From: Clonostachys chloroleuca
Lineage: Eukaryota; Ascomycota; Sordariomycetes; Hypocreales; Bionectriaceae
Assembly (NCBI GenBank): GCA_037952775.1
Contig: JBANAY010000003.1
Coordinates: 36,146,001 to 36,210,000 of the forward strand
Direction: 5' to 3'
Length of the DNA: 64,000 bases
Shown here: positions 47,115 through 59,500 of the stretch, piece by piece
Numbering within the stretch: the first letter of the stretch is position 1
How the letters are laid out: every line of letters starts with the position of its first letter
Program-made: the position numbers and the translations under genes
Notes under the pieces: generated by a model
Databases searched by the model: none
The model's input: the letters and a program-made list of their open reading frames with translations, nothing else
What the model was told of the DNA's origin: nothing

Positions 47115-48420
47115 TGTGACGATGAGGAAGGGAAATTGAGGCCGGATCTCCCGGGATGATTAACGTAGCTGCTCCTACGAGCAATTCCTAATGAATCTAA
47201 CGTTCTTGCGCAAGATGAATTGTGATGTCTGGAAGACGAGGAAGGCAGTGTGTGGAAGCACGTGAGAGGCTCCCTTCCTGGGACGTAATTATACCGCGAT
47301 GTCAGTTTGTCGGAGCGGAATGATGGCTGGCCCCGAGGGCTTCCACTTCCGCCGCCGCAGTCCGCAGCAACCGAAGGCTCCGGATTGGCTGATCTAGTCT
47401 ATTCCTACTATTAAATAGAACACGGTGTCTCTCCTCATTACGGCTACAATTGAAACCTACGCATATTTCACAGAATTGGTGATAATCGTCGTCGTTGCGC
47501 TCAGGTAGCACAGTCCTATTCCTATCGTATTGGTTCCAGGGTTAGGGTTAGGATAGGAATAGAATTACAGCGTCCATCCACTGAAGCCCGGTGCTGTTCA
47601 GCTGGCGGCCACCACCCGACTACAGTGACGTACCTCATTATTGTGGGTCTCTCTGCTTCCGCATCGCGGAAGTATACGTACCTCACTCACTCTGGCCTCA
47701 TCTAAGGCATCTATCCTTTGCAATATCCCACGGGGCTCTGCCTGCACCACAAGTAACACAATCACCCATCCTCGTTGTCTCATCCACCCGTTTCCCGGTG
47801 CCCGCATAGCTTGGTATTTAATGCCATAGGCCGATCGGCAAGTGCGCTGTCCATGCGTTCCCGATCCTATCTGCATCTGCATCGCCCATGCGCATGCAGA
47901 CCGGAACCCAGATCTCCCAGGAGGAGATGTAACAATGGCCTGCGGCTGAGACGGAACGGCCTTTAATCACAGATGAACAGGAATCATGCGTCGAGACAGA
48001 CACGTTCCTGCTAGTCACACACCCTCGGACAATAGGGCCTGAGCGATTCGCATCTTTATTCCCCTTGTAGTATTTTTTCTTTGAGGTTGGGCATCAGTGC
48101 TGAGATGCTCTTCACTTTCGTTTCATACGGGATGCCTGATGCACTGCCTTTCTCAGAAAGGCAAGAGTTCAGCGAGCAGCATGGGTTGGCTTCCGATTGA
48201 TGGGGGTGATCATGACAAGGTAGTGTAGGATTTGCAGATATTCACTCGTCAAGAAGACTCGCGTGGGATAGATTTACGAACATGAGGTACGAGAACAATC
48301 TTGCTTAGTAGCTAGCTGCAAAAAATATCATAGTGGATTCAATTACTCAATGAGAAGACCTCCTAGGAGAACCTTCTACGACATACTCCAATTTAGTTCT
48401 GACGAGGGCTCGCGGCCATC
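47115..48420. other. 1.3 kb intergenic region
   Basis: No supported gene. Holds the METTL7-like promoter and the interstitial telomere-like tract below. Small ORFs at 47591-48018 overlap in several frames and have no features. Confidence 0.45.
47516..47562 (+). repeat. Telomere-like TTAGGG tract inside an inverted repeat
   Basis: AGGGTTAGGGTTAGG at 47538-47552 (about 2.5 units). Perfect 11-bp arms CTATTCCTATC (47516-47526) and GATAGGAATAG (47552-47562) flank it; the left arm and tract are separated by 11 bp. Confidence 0.85.
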
Positions 48421-50191
48421 TCAGCTCGAGTCTCCAGATTCCTGCTTCTTCGCAGGCTTCTTTCTTCCATAGTCCAACTTCTCCCACTTCATGAGAGCTC
48501 CACAAACAAGACATAAGGCCCCCGTAGCTATGACAATGTAGAACTCCTTCGCGATGACTTTGGTCACAGCCTCGAGACCGCTCCTGAGTACCGCCTGGTC
48601 TCCTGTCCGCCAAATGGGAGAGGAAACACCAGCAAGAGCCTCGCGAATGTCATGGTCGGAGAACCCTTCTCCACCAACGGCATCTACAAGAAGGGAGTAG
48701 CCCACATTCTGGAAGATGCAGCCGGCAACGGAGAGAATGGTGGAGATGGCTCCCATCTGGAACATGTTGCAGATGACCGTGCTATCGACCCGGTCACGGG
48801 CGTCCTTGTTGATCACATTGGAGACGCCAAACCCATGCTGGAACTGCAGACCAAGACCAATTCCCAGCATGGCCTCGAAGCCCATGACCTGAGATTCAGA
48901 GACGTCAACCTTCAGAGTTGAGCTTAGTGCAGCGGCTCCGACGACTGTGAAGGTGCCGGCAAGGATATAGATGATCTTGTATCGTCCAAAAAGAGGCAGG
49001 AGTGCGCCAGTGCACATGACGACGACAATGAATGGCAGGATGAACGGCAGCAGCCTCACGGTCTGGGCAAGCGCATCGTGGCCCTTGACGAAGGCGAAGA
49101 ACAAGGGGCTGTAGTAAAGAGTGACTGCGTAGGATGCACCGGCGCACCCGGAGGCCAGCCAGATAGGCATCAGGTCGAGTCGACGGAGCATGTGCATAGG
49201 GAACGCACGGTCCTTTGGAGTGGTGAAGATGCAAAAGTATTGCTGAGCCCACCAGGCCACGAGACCGACCCCGAAAACAACCCAGACGGCAATTGAGTTT
49301 GGGGAGCCCCAGTCCCAGATGGGACCGGAGAATGTCAGGGCAATGGCAAATATGACGGGAAGGGCAATGTTGAACAGCATCCCTAGAGGATCAGCCTTCC
49401 TCAGACGGGTGAGAATGGAGATTTGGGTCGCGAATGAGTGCGTAGGAACGCAGAAGGCTGAGATGAGGAAGCCGAGTCCGACTAGAGGAAGGTTCAGATA
49501 AAAGGCCCATCGCCAGGTTGCATGAGCATTTTCAGCAAAGGCACTTCCGATGGGTCCTCCCACGACGAGCCCGACTGCCCACATGGCGCTCATGGTGCCG
49601 AAGAGGCCAGGGGTCTCGGCAGCAGTAGCAAAAACGGCCATGTACGACATATTTCTATTGCATTTTGAGTTAGAATGTGCTACTCAATAGAGATCTTGTG
49701 GATAGAAAGGTGTGGGACATACGTTTGCTGGACCATGGCACCGCCAACGCCCATGATCACTCTACCAACGATGACTGTGGTCAAACTCTTGGCACTACCG
49801 GCGACGGCAGATCCAGCCAGAAAGATGGCCAGGCTAGTGAGATAGATGATCCTGAGATCGAAGCAGTACGTCGCCTTTCTTCCCAGAGAGAGGACGGCGA
49901 AGTTGGCGAGAGAATAGGACAAGCCTATCCAAGGTAGGAGCTCGATACCACCGAACGCCTCATAGAGGCGTGGCTGGATATTTGCAACATTGCTGACATC
50001 ATAGCCTGTATTTCGAATCAGTTAGGTATTCATTCTTTGGAGAAAGATGTCACCTGGGGCATACCGTTGATCAAGCTCGTCATATATATCACGGCAATAG
50101 TGCCCTTCCACTTCCATTCTGCAAAGCCTCTTTGGCCCCCAGAAGGCTGGATGCTGCTCTCAGGTGAAGTTGGAGCTTGTTTGTTCTCCAT
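48421..50191 (-). CDS. MFS transporter, DHA2-like drug/metabolite family
   Basis: Model complement(join(48421..49654,49723..50005,50065..50191)), 547 aa, introns of 59 and 68 nt. N-terminus is hydrophilic to ~30, then about 14 membrane helices. Conserved parts: LINGYDVSNVANIQPRL (helix 1 region), LGRKATYCFDLRIIYL (motif A region), VGRVIMGVGGAMVQQT (motif B), and WAVGLVVGGPIGSAFAE with TWRWAFYLNLP (motif C and the DHA2-type helix 5-6 region). Such carriers export drugs, toxins or metabolites, or import organic compounds, with H+ coupling at the plasma membrane. Substrate unknown. It is opposite in direction to the P450 4.2 kb away. Confidence 0.92.
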
Positions 50192-53100
50192 TTCCAAGAT
50201 GAGACAGCCCTATGTGGGTTCGAGTTGATTTGAGTTGATTTGAGGGCTACTGAGAGATAGAAGACAATGTGCTAGAGACAGCAAACAATATTTTCAAATG
50301 GTGAGAGATACCATGGAGATACCACGTGAAGAGGGGAATGGCTCTCAACGCTGGGTCCTTGCTAATATATCTCTGATGCGGAGTGCTAGAGAGGTGGCCG
50401 GCCCCAACGCGAACGCATGCATGCATGCTGATTCCGACAAGACGGGCGATTGGAGGACTTTTGGCGGGACATCCCCAATGGAAAAAAAAGCAAAAGGAGG
50501 GCTTGATCGGCACCCCAACGGCAAGGTGAATCATGGCGCGTTGTCTGGGCTTTTTGCAGCGGTCAGAGCATCGGGTAGTTCATGGAACAGCTTGGTCCAC
50601 CACATGAACTGTGTTACGTCTATTGTCCCCAGCGCGAGGAGGGGGAGGTATCCCTGCCAAGGTGTGTCGATACCAAAGGAACGGCTAAAACTTACGTGTG
50701 TTACATTGCTGACAAGGCACGTCGACGAAGGAAGAAACGGTGAGTTGGATGGCGGGAAATGATTGGGTTGACATATCTGGTGGCTGTAACGAGACTATCC
50801 CACTCCAATCTACAGCCCCCAATATCAAAATTGGCACCAGTGGGTAGGTTGCCGTATGGACAGGATCGGTTTCATTTACGTTTCTGTTTTCGGAAACTTA
50901 TTTGATTTGTCCGCCATGTCTTTGGCGCTGGGCGAGGAACGTGGTGGCACATGCAGCCGTTGCAGAAAAAAAGCCAATTTACGGACAATAGACAGCCCCA
51001 GACACGATATCAACGGTCTGGTGTAAAGTAGCTGAGCGGAAAGGTGATGATACAAGTTCGTATATCCATCCAATGTTGTCCTCGAATCATGATGATCTTG
51101 TGCTAGTATGTGGTGCAACGCATGATGAAATTAACGAACGTCGGACCCAAAGGGTTTGGCCGGGCTCTTCTATGCCCCTCGGGGCGAGCTGCTGCTTTGG
51201 GCACGCCCGTATTTGCGTTCAGAATAGAGCCACACCGAGGAGGAAGAAAAGTGCTGGTGATAAGACACCGTGTCTCTCCGTCGAGTGTGTGTGGTCAGCG
51301 TGTCGGGCCCGAGGATAAGGGTCAACTGGCAAACAAACAGCTGCATGTATAACTCCATTGAACCATGTAGTTGGTAAATGCTACATGTTGGTTAGTTTTT
51401 TCATGCATATGCTTAGGCAGACCATGCGATGTTACACTAAGTGACGTGATATACCACCCACCCAGATACCCAAATATATTCTGCTGCGTGCTTGATTAGG
51501 CTCTCACCTCAAGTGAATCGAAAGAGAAAAGGCAGATGGCAGGACATGGTTGCCATATTAGGTCTTCGCAGGGGCCAGGGGTGGAGTATTCTCCCATTTC
51601 TTCACTTTATTCTCTTCGGATCGAAGAGCCGGGAGAGTGAGCATGAATATAACGGGGCGCTGTACCCATGAGCTGCCTGGATAGTCGTACATAGACTTCG
51701 CACAGCGTGGGTTCTTGCTACGGACGGAGTCCGCATACATGCGAAACCCACGGCAAGGCGTCTCCCCCCCCGCATCTCCTGTACTTTCCCTACCAAGCCA
51801 CAATGTTTTGGATGTCTTGGGCCGAGAGCGCAGGGAAAAGATCGCTTGGCCAGGCTGGGCTTCCCACCATTGGGTGGCGGCAGGGTGACACGGCCAATGG
51901 CTTGGTCACCAGTGGACAGCGTCAACTTAAGCTTGCTGCATGCTTCTCGACAGGTCGATTCGGATAATTTGGGTTGCACACATTCACCGTTGTTTCTGCT
52001 GCGCTGGCCGCTCTAGCCGTCCATGTGGGAGTGGCTTGGGGGCCAAGGATGCGTGCAATGAGAGACAATGCTTTGAGGTGAAAGAACCCGAGTTTGAATA
52101 GAAATCCTCCTAAGAATGGATCCACAATTGCAAGGAAAAAAGGAAAAAAAGGGGTGCGGTTCGGCCGCCCACGTCCGTATCCGTGGTAAGGGGTGGTTGC
52201 GATCCTATCTCCCGCAGGAAGCCAGGGAAGTCCCGGGCCAGAACAATGCTGCCCCCCTGGCAGGATGCTATCTTCCTGGCTCCCGTTGGGTATATTGCTC
52301 CGAGCCAACAGCGCGGATCGAGTGCGAGTGCTTCTCCTTGGTTGCATTGAAGGAAGGCTGTGGTTGACGATGTCACTTGTTGGTGGTGGCAGGCGGTAGG
52401 AATAAGCGCGAAGGCCGCCACTCCCGCCGCTGCGACAGCGCTAGGACAGATCTGTAGTGGCCCGACCGCCCCTAAGGCTGGTTCCCACCCGCTAACAACA
52501 GCCCTAGAGCTGGGGTTTTACAGGGGGCCACACCAAGGTGCCATCAAGCCACGGCTGACGGTCTAATAATAAGATCCTCCATCCAATGACGATGTGGTGA
52601 CAGCCTCAAGCAGATGGATGTTGGCTCGCAAACTCGTAACGCCTCCGTCTTGCGTTGGTTGCCTCCGTGGCTCGCATGAATGGATGCGATGCTACTATCG
52701 AGCTCGTTTGATCTCGTCCCCGGTTCTCCGTGTCAAAGGGATCGCGGCCACCATCGCCATTGCAACCGCCAAGAAGCCAACAGCAGAACCCCATGGGCTT
52801 GCACGACGTTTGAGATTGACGTCTGTGGACAGGATCCTTGCATGCATTCCACCGCAGATGATCAGCCGGTGACCCAGCTTGATCCCAGTCTGCCGCTGGG
52901 CGTGCTGCCGTGCTGGGCATGGCCACGCCGGCAGCTGATAGGTGCTTCCGCGTCACTTTCCCGCAGACCTGTCCATCTCTCGCATGTATTCCCAGTCTTC
53001 CATGAAGCGGTCAGAAAATGAAAACAGGCAAATCAACGCCCAACATTCACTGAGAGCCGCACTGCATCTAGCCCCTGCCCGCCCCCCTGTATCGCAGGAG

Positions 53101-54431
53101 GCAGAGTAGTGCGTATGACGATCGAATACCCGCTGATTTGCCTAAAAGCACAGACGTATGATAACTTCGATCGTATCTGGAAATCGCCTTTGTGTGCTAT
53201 AATAGCTGCAACATGGATCGGATGCTGCACAAAGGAATCAGCTTGCTTGCGCGTCTATCGCCCCCAACAATGGTTGAAACAAGATCACATGAAAATAAGA
53301 CACCATGAATTGCTATTAAGAAACAGACGGCATCTATACTATCACGGAACGCTACGATGAGCTGTCATGCGCGGCTGCTCCTAGCCGTTGACCGCGCCCA
53401 AGTTCCCAGCAAGACATACAAATGTATGTCTTGCCATAATTCCGCTGCCATGCTGTGGAACTTGCAACGGTCAGGCCCCAAAAGCTTCCGAAGATTCATC
53501 CTAGTTGTTTTGCTTCTCTGTATCTTAAAGTGTCTTTGATCAGCTCGCGCATGGTTGCCCCTATACGACCGTCGTTTTTCGTATATGGGAACTCCTGGCT
53601 CCGTTTAGAAGGATCGATCCCCACACTAGCCACACCATTGGAACAATTTTTCGTCATTCTTTGATGCATGAATGGACGGAGAATTACATGGGCGTGAACT
53701 CGTAGGCAGATGGATCCGTCGTCGTCGGTCCCTTTCCTCACCATTGTGGGGCGAAGGATTTCGCAGATGATAATCTGGCTCCCAAGTCCCTTATCAAAAC
53801 ATGTCAGATCTATTATCATACGCTGCCAGCCTGCGGCAAAGCTATGACTTGTACCGAAGACGTTATTGACATGGAAAGGTCACCCAAGGCTTGGCAACCC
53901 AAAATCCTAAGGTGGCTGCCACGCATATCGGTATCACCACACTGCAGGTCATTGGGCTGATATCCGCCACGCTCATTTACACACAAGATCGAACAAGCAA
54001 AGTTTTCTATGGATCCCTGGCTCTTTGACTTTGTAGATACACTCTAGCTCCAACAATCCTAAAGCCACCTAGGTACCTGACACGGGTGGCCTCGGGAGCC
54101 ACGTCTGGATTCATCGGCCACCCGCGTTGTACCCAAAGAACATTCCCCTGTCTCCCGAAAACAACTAGAACTACGTCCTCCTTCCTCCTTGTTATTGCTT
54201 CGGATCCATGTCGATCCTTGTCGAAGTGACCATAAACAAACCGGGTCTAGATTAATTATGGGTTGACAAAGAGCTCCATCGTTTGGGGATGACTCCCTCC
54301 CGCAGGCTAACACTGCCACCAGTGTTAATTGGCTCCTGTTGGGATTTTATATAAATCAAATATCCTGCTTCACTTGATTTGCTCTCTCTGGAACACAGCC
54401 AACTGTCACCTGCAAGTTGAGGCAACCAACC
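50192..54431. other. 4.2 kb block without a supported gene
   Basis: Largest gap in the window. Base composition is close to that of genic DNA, so it is not an AT-rich RIP island. All ORFs are short, overlap in several frames and lack domains or credible splice chains. A 14-bp GCATGC palindromic repeat is at 50415-50428, and the P450 TATA box lies at the right end. Confidence 0.5.
54348..54355 (+). promoter_or_regulatory. TATA box of the P450 gene
   Basis: TATATAAA lies 77 bp before the ATG at 54432, in a normal position. Confidence 0.6.
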
Positions 54432-56303
54432 ATGAGTCAGTTCACAGTGCAACCAGTCACCCCAACTTTGGTGAGAGCCTCAGTAGTCATACTGCTGCTT
54501 GCATTCTTTTTGTACCATGTATCCAAACTCTTTTTCTTCGTTTTCATATACCCGTTTTACGTCTCCCCTCTAAGGAAGCTTCCCGGACCCAAGGTGCGTG
54601 AGCTATGCTAGTTCTCTTCCTTTGTTTCAATATGTGACCTCCGTTTTCACCCAAACTAACACAGAGTATAGGATAATAGTTTCATCTTTGGCCAATGCAA
54701 GAAGTTTCTCAAGGCCGCTTGGGTTCCTTACCTCTATCAAGAGTGGTCCTGCCGATGGCCCGAGAGCCCCTTCATACGCTTTCTAGGGCTCTTCAATTCA
54801 GAATACCTTATCATTAACTCGGTTCAAGCCTACCAAGAAGTCCTTCAGACCAAGAATAGTTCATTTATCAAACCAGAGTTGACGAGAAAGGCTGCTACCG
54901 TCGTGATTGGCGATGGCCTTCCCTTTGCAGAGGGTGATTTGCACCGCCGTCGCAAGGGTGTTCTGCTCAGTAAGTCCTCAGCTTATCGGAGCTTAGGGTG
55001 ACATGTGACTGACCAATCGTTTCTGCGACACAGAGGCTTTTTCCATCCCATCCGTCAAGAATTTCGTTCCAACAATAAAAATTAAAGCTGATGCTCTCTC
55101 TCGTTGTCTAGAGTCAGCTCGGCAAAGATCCAACGTGGTTGAAGGCAAGTTAGCTCCATCACTTCATCCTCCTGCTGGTTCTAAGGGATATTTTCTAACA
55201 GCCCACAGTGGAGAGTCTTCTTTGGAAAGCATCCTTTGATCTAATTGGAATCAAGGCGCTGGGAGTAGACTTGAACCACGTCGAGTCCAATGACTCGCAT
55301 CTTCACACACTCGTCGGTGAAACCATGAAGCAATCACTCTCGGGGCATATCATCCACTACCTCAGCTCGTACTTACCCTTGAGGAGACTTTTGCCTCTCG
55401 AAATGAACAATAACTTCCTGAGTTCTTGTGCACAAATTAGAGAATTGATCTGGGCCCATGTTCGGGACTGTCGTTGCCAAATCAACAGCGGCACTAAGAC
55501 AGGAACTCCCAATGCGATCCGTCTTATGATGGAGCAGGAGCCTCTTTGGAACGATGAAGAGATTGTGGAATATGTGAGCAAACCCCAGCGTACACAGCCC
55601 AGACTTAAGACTGACACTTTGCCTTCGCTTCTAGATTTTAAATCTTTTGATACTAGGCCACGACACTACATCATGTAGCTTGGTGTGGGCAGTGTCAATC
55701 TTATCAAGAGATACTAAGCATCAAGACCGTATTCGCAAGGAGATTGAAGACCTGGGACTAGATCCAGAGGAACTTGGCTACGAGCAGATCGAGCGCCTAC
55801 GGTTCCTCGATAACTTTATTCGAGAAGTGCTGCGAACACACTGTCCAGGTACGTTCTGACGTCTTCGTCCCAAAAGTCAGAAAGGCCAAAGCTGACGCAT
55901 TTACTCCCTAATAGTCGCCTATGTCCCCCGAGAGGCCATCGAAGACGTTGAAATCGCCGGAGTACACATCCCCAAAGGCACAGTCATCCATCCTTGCCCT
56001 GCCGTGATCAACCTCCACCCACAGGTCTGGGGCCCGACAGCAAGTGAGTTCAACCCAGACCGATGGGACAACCTACAAGGTGCTGCTTCAAACGCTTATG
56101 CGTTCGAGACGTTCCACAATGGGCTCCGTGTATGCATCGGGAAGCAGCTCTCGATCGTGGAGATGAAGGTTATGCTGATCAAGATGGTCACTAAATTTCG
56201 GATAGAGGCCGTCGACGAGCAAGCGCAGATTGAGCTTGCCAGTCCAAGTTTTACCTTGAGGCCCAAGCAGAAGCTTTGTGTGAGATTGTCGGATATCATG
56301 TGA
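54432..56303 (+). CDS. Cytochrome P450 monooxygenase
   Basis: Model join(54432..54593,54672..54969,55034..55144,55209..55573,55635..55848,55915..56303), 512 aa. Exon 3 ends in a GC donor (AAG|GCAAGT); the rest are GT-AG, and all phases fit. An N-terminal membrane anchor (~17-40) is followed by PLRKLPGPK (Pro-rich hinge). I-helix LGHDTT (319-324), K-helix ExxR = E376-V-L-R379, PERF region FNPDRW, and heme loop FHNGLRVCIG with axial cysteine C457. All elements of a class II microsomal P450 are intact. Family assignment is open; the hinge and I-helix resemble CYP4-clan-like fungal P450s. It needs a CPR partner elsewhere. It faces a gene-free block and is near an MFS carrier. Confidence 0.93.
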
Positions 56304-56526
56304 GGTGGCACTATGGACATAAATGTGATAAAGACTAAATATAACAAACTTCATGCGAAATTCATATGATACCCAATCATCATGATCCTTTGACCGTTTA
56401 CTGTGACAATATTGAGGAGCATAATCTCCAAGAGGGCGGCTCTAATCTTAGTATCGAGAGTGTCTTGTTATCCTGAACTCCTAAATTCTCTCATCCCTTC
56501 AAGCAGATTACTGCTTATTGCTTATT

Positions 56527-59500
56527 TCAACATGCTGCCTCAATCTTATATACCTCATACATCCAGTGATCTATGGTGCTCTTATCGTATGGGTTGTCCA
56601 GAATTTCAGGAGTTGGGGGCTCCGGGGGTTCAGGTCCCAATGTCTTCCAGACTACCCCGATCTCCTCGGCTTCCCGTTTCTCGTCGACCGTTAAATTGTC
56701 TCCTTCAAGCTTATCCAGAACCTCAACCATCCGATCCTCCCAAGTATGTGTCCAGAACTCGGCTATATGATCAATGCTTAGGTTTGGATCTTGAAGGACT
56801 TTGGCGAGCTTTCCACTAAACTCGTGCATGAGCTCTTCTAACAGCGCCAGTTCATAACCGAATTTATCCTCTATTTCGTCCGGCGAACTGCAAATTGGAT
56901 GCAGAGCCTGGCAGCAACAATGGTGAATCCCCAGAATCTCGAAGGTCAGATACCGGAGAGCTTCGGTGTAATGCCTGGCCTCGAAGTAAACCCAAAAGTT
57001 TTCTAGGTAATGGATAAACGGACTTATCATGCCTGAAATAGATGGCTTGTGTACGGTTTCCTCCACAACACCTCCCCCGAAATTATGGATCTATGTTGCC
57101 AAGATTTGGGTTTAACAGCCCCTTTTAAAAAAGAAGTTATAGGGGTACAGCCCGCGGGAGAGCATAGGCAACGGCACTCATCGTGGATGTCGGCCGACAG
57201 TACCGAGGCACTGACTGTGTGAAACCAGTCTTTGCGAGCCTCGAATGATAATGGCAACGTGCCCTCGGGGAAATTCCAGGACGAAAAGAAGCCGTATTTA
57301 ATGTTTGGGCCTATCGCAAAGAATAGAAAAAGAGCGGTGAGGATGTTCTTAGGTGAGTCGAAGGACTTGAATTGGCAAGACGTAGCCCCATGTGCACCCA
57401 GCCAGTGGAGATAGGATGGGCCTTGTGTACGAATACTATCCAGTTGTGTGGGAATCCTTCTCAGTGCTGCCTTGTCAACGTCGAGCCATGCGTCTGTGTC
57501 GTGGAAACCAACCCGGAAGAAGAGTTCGGCATGCTGAAAACTTTCCAACTTTTGGTATACTGGCAAAGGGCTATCTGTGCCGATCTCGAGGGCCTTAGGG
57601 ATAGAAACACCCCGGTTCTGTAGGAGTTGGATGGCTCGGGGCGCAAAATAATCAAGGACACGTTCAGCAGATAGTTCCAACTGCTCTAGTTCCGCTGTAG
57701 AAAGGTTGTCGACAGCTAGACGCTGCAGTCTGTCTCTCCGTGCCTTCATGTGCCGTGTGTATTTCAGGATACATCTTTTGGAGGCAAATTTCAGTACGTA
57801 GTTCAATCGTGGTGACACCAGAACAGAGCAATCGGCTTTCAGAAGAATGACGGCGCTTTCAGCACATCTGCATCTCCGGCACATGTGTTGGCTATTTCTT
57901 TGCACTCGGCATCTCAACCCACTGAGCAAAAGGGCGGCTTCTATCGGCGAGATTCTGGTTCCGTCTGAGTGATTGAGAATACGAGCATCTGCGGCTTTCG
58001 CTAGAAGTCGCAAGAATTGCGGTTTGTCCGCGGCGAGATGAAGTGGATTATATCCGAAAAGATTTTCCTCGGCGAGAGTAGCGGGATGATTCTTCACCAG
58101 ATGCTCAACTTGTTCCATACTGTTGGATAAAATTGCTATGCTCAATGGACCGCAGCCATAGGCTATCAACAAAAATGTGGATATTTAGCACTGTTCCTTT
58201 GAGATCTCGGGGAATACCAACCTTCAGCCAACCTGGTCGAACTTGACAGAAAATGGAGTAACAATACAAAGGATTCCGCATGATATTCACGCCCTGACCG
58301 ATCAAGAATTGTCGCCGGTGATGGTAAATTTGGCCTTTTTGACATGCAGACTACATCGCCCTCGGGGTTGCTTCGAAGAATAAGCTCCGTAACAGCAGAG
58401 TATGTCGGATCGGTGATAGCGGCATAATAGTGGAACGAAAACATGGAAGCGATCGGCGCACTGGACGAGCATGTTAGCAAGACTACAAAGCAAGCACTTC
58501 CTAAGGGAGCAATAGCAACATACTCGCCCCAATCATCATAATCATTTGCTGGAGCCTTGTTGGCAAGAAGATATTGCAGAAGTTCAAGAAATACATTGGG
58601 TTCTGCCTGGCTCGGAAATCGTCGTAAATGGTCAGAGCCCATACTTTTAATCTAAATCCCAAGATTAGTCAAAACTAATTACCAAGTAGTTAGAGGAAGC
58701 AACGAAACGACAGGGTGTAATGTTTTCAGGACTTGAACTGTTGTCTTGAATTGCTCATCATTGAGGCTCTTTATCCAGACAATACCACTCAAGAGATTTG
58801 ATTATTTTGTGATATGTTTCAGAGCGTTGGGTTGACATCTGGATTACGGGAAATAGCTTGCCACTCACACATTTAATTAAGTAATAGACGAGAGACCTAT
58901 TATGATTGTCAACTGCTCGAGGGGATGCCTTCTTAGCTTGGAACAGTCTCAGTATTGAATTTACCACCGATGGGTACAACGTTTCTGTCATTTTCGTTTC
59001 GTCCAGCATAAAAATCTGAGCGGTTTCTACCAGGGTCAGTAATTTGAAGACTGGGGCAGTGTCCGAGTCGACAATAGGATAGATGGTAATATTGGAGCTG
59101 AGACTCCAGCCTCCTGCACCCGAGGGTATCATGAACGAAAGCTGAACAGCTGAGTTGAGCAGATTTCGCAGTCCTGTGTACGTGAAGCGGATCTTTCGGC
59201 TTTGGTTTGTGTCCAATACTATTTGAGCGGCTGGACACCCAGGCAAATGATTCTCTGTAATGGTCTCAACGGACACATTTATAGTGCCCCAGACGGAATT
59301 TTTCCGTTCTAGGTGTTGTAGGTGGCGGCATAGACATGAAAATCTTCCGCCGGGATACCTGGGCACCATACTGCTGGTTTGTGCTGGGCCCTGATTCATT
59401 GTGGACGGAGTCTGGTTTGGTTTGTAGAAATTCCGAGCTCCAGAGGCGTCACACATGTCTCTCAAGACCGCTGGTTTGCTAAGAAGTCGGCTGGTGATCA

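Noticed and set aside
57030..57130. Intron joining the two ankyrin-gene frames
   Set aside because: The only phase-correct donor (GGC T|GTACCC) would delete the conserved GCTP...LK motif; a one-base loss in the G5 run explains the data better.
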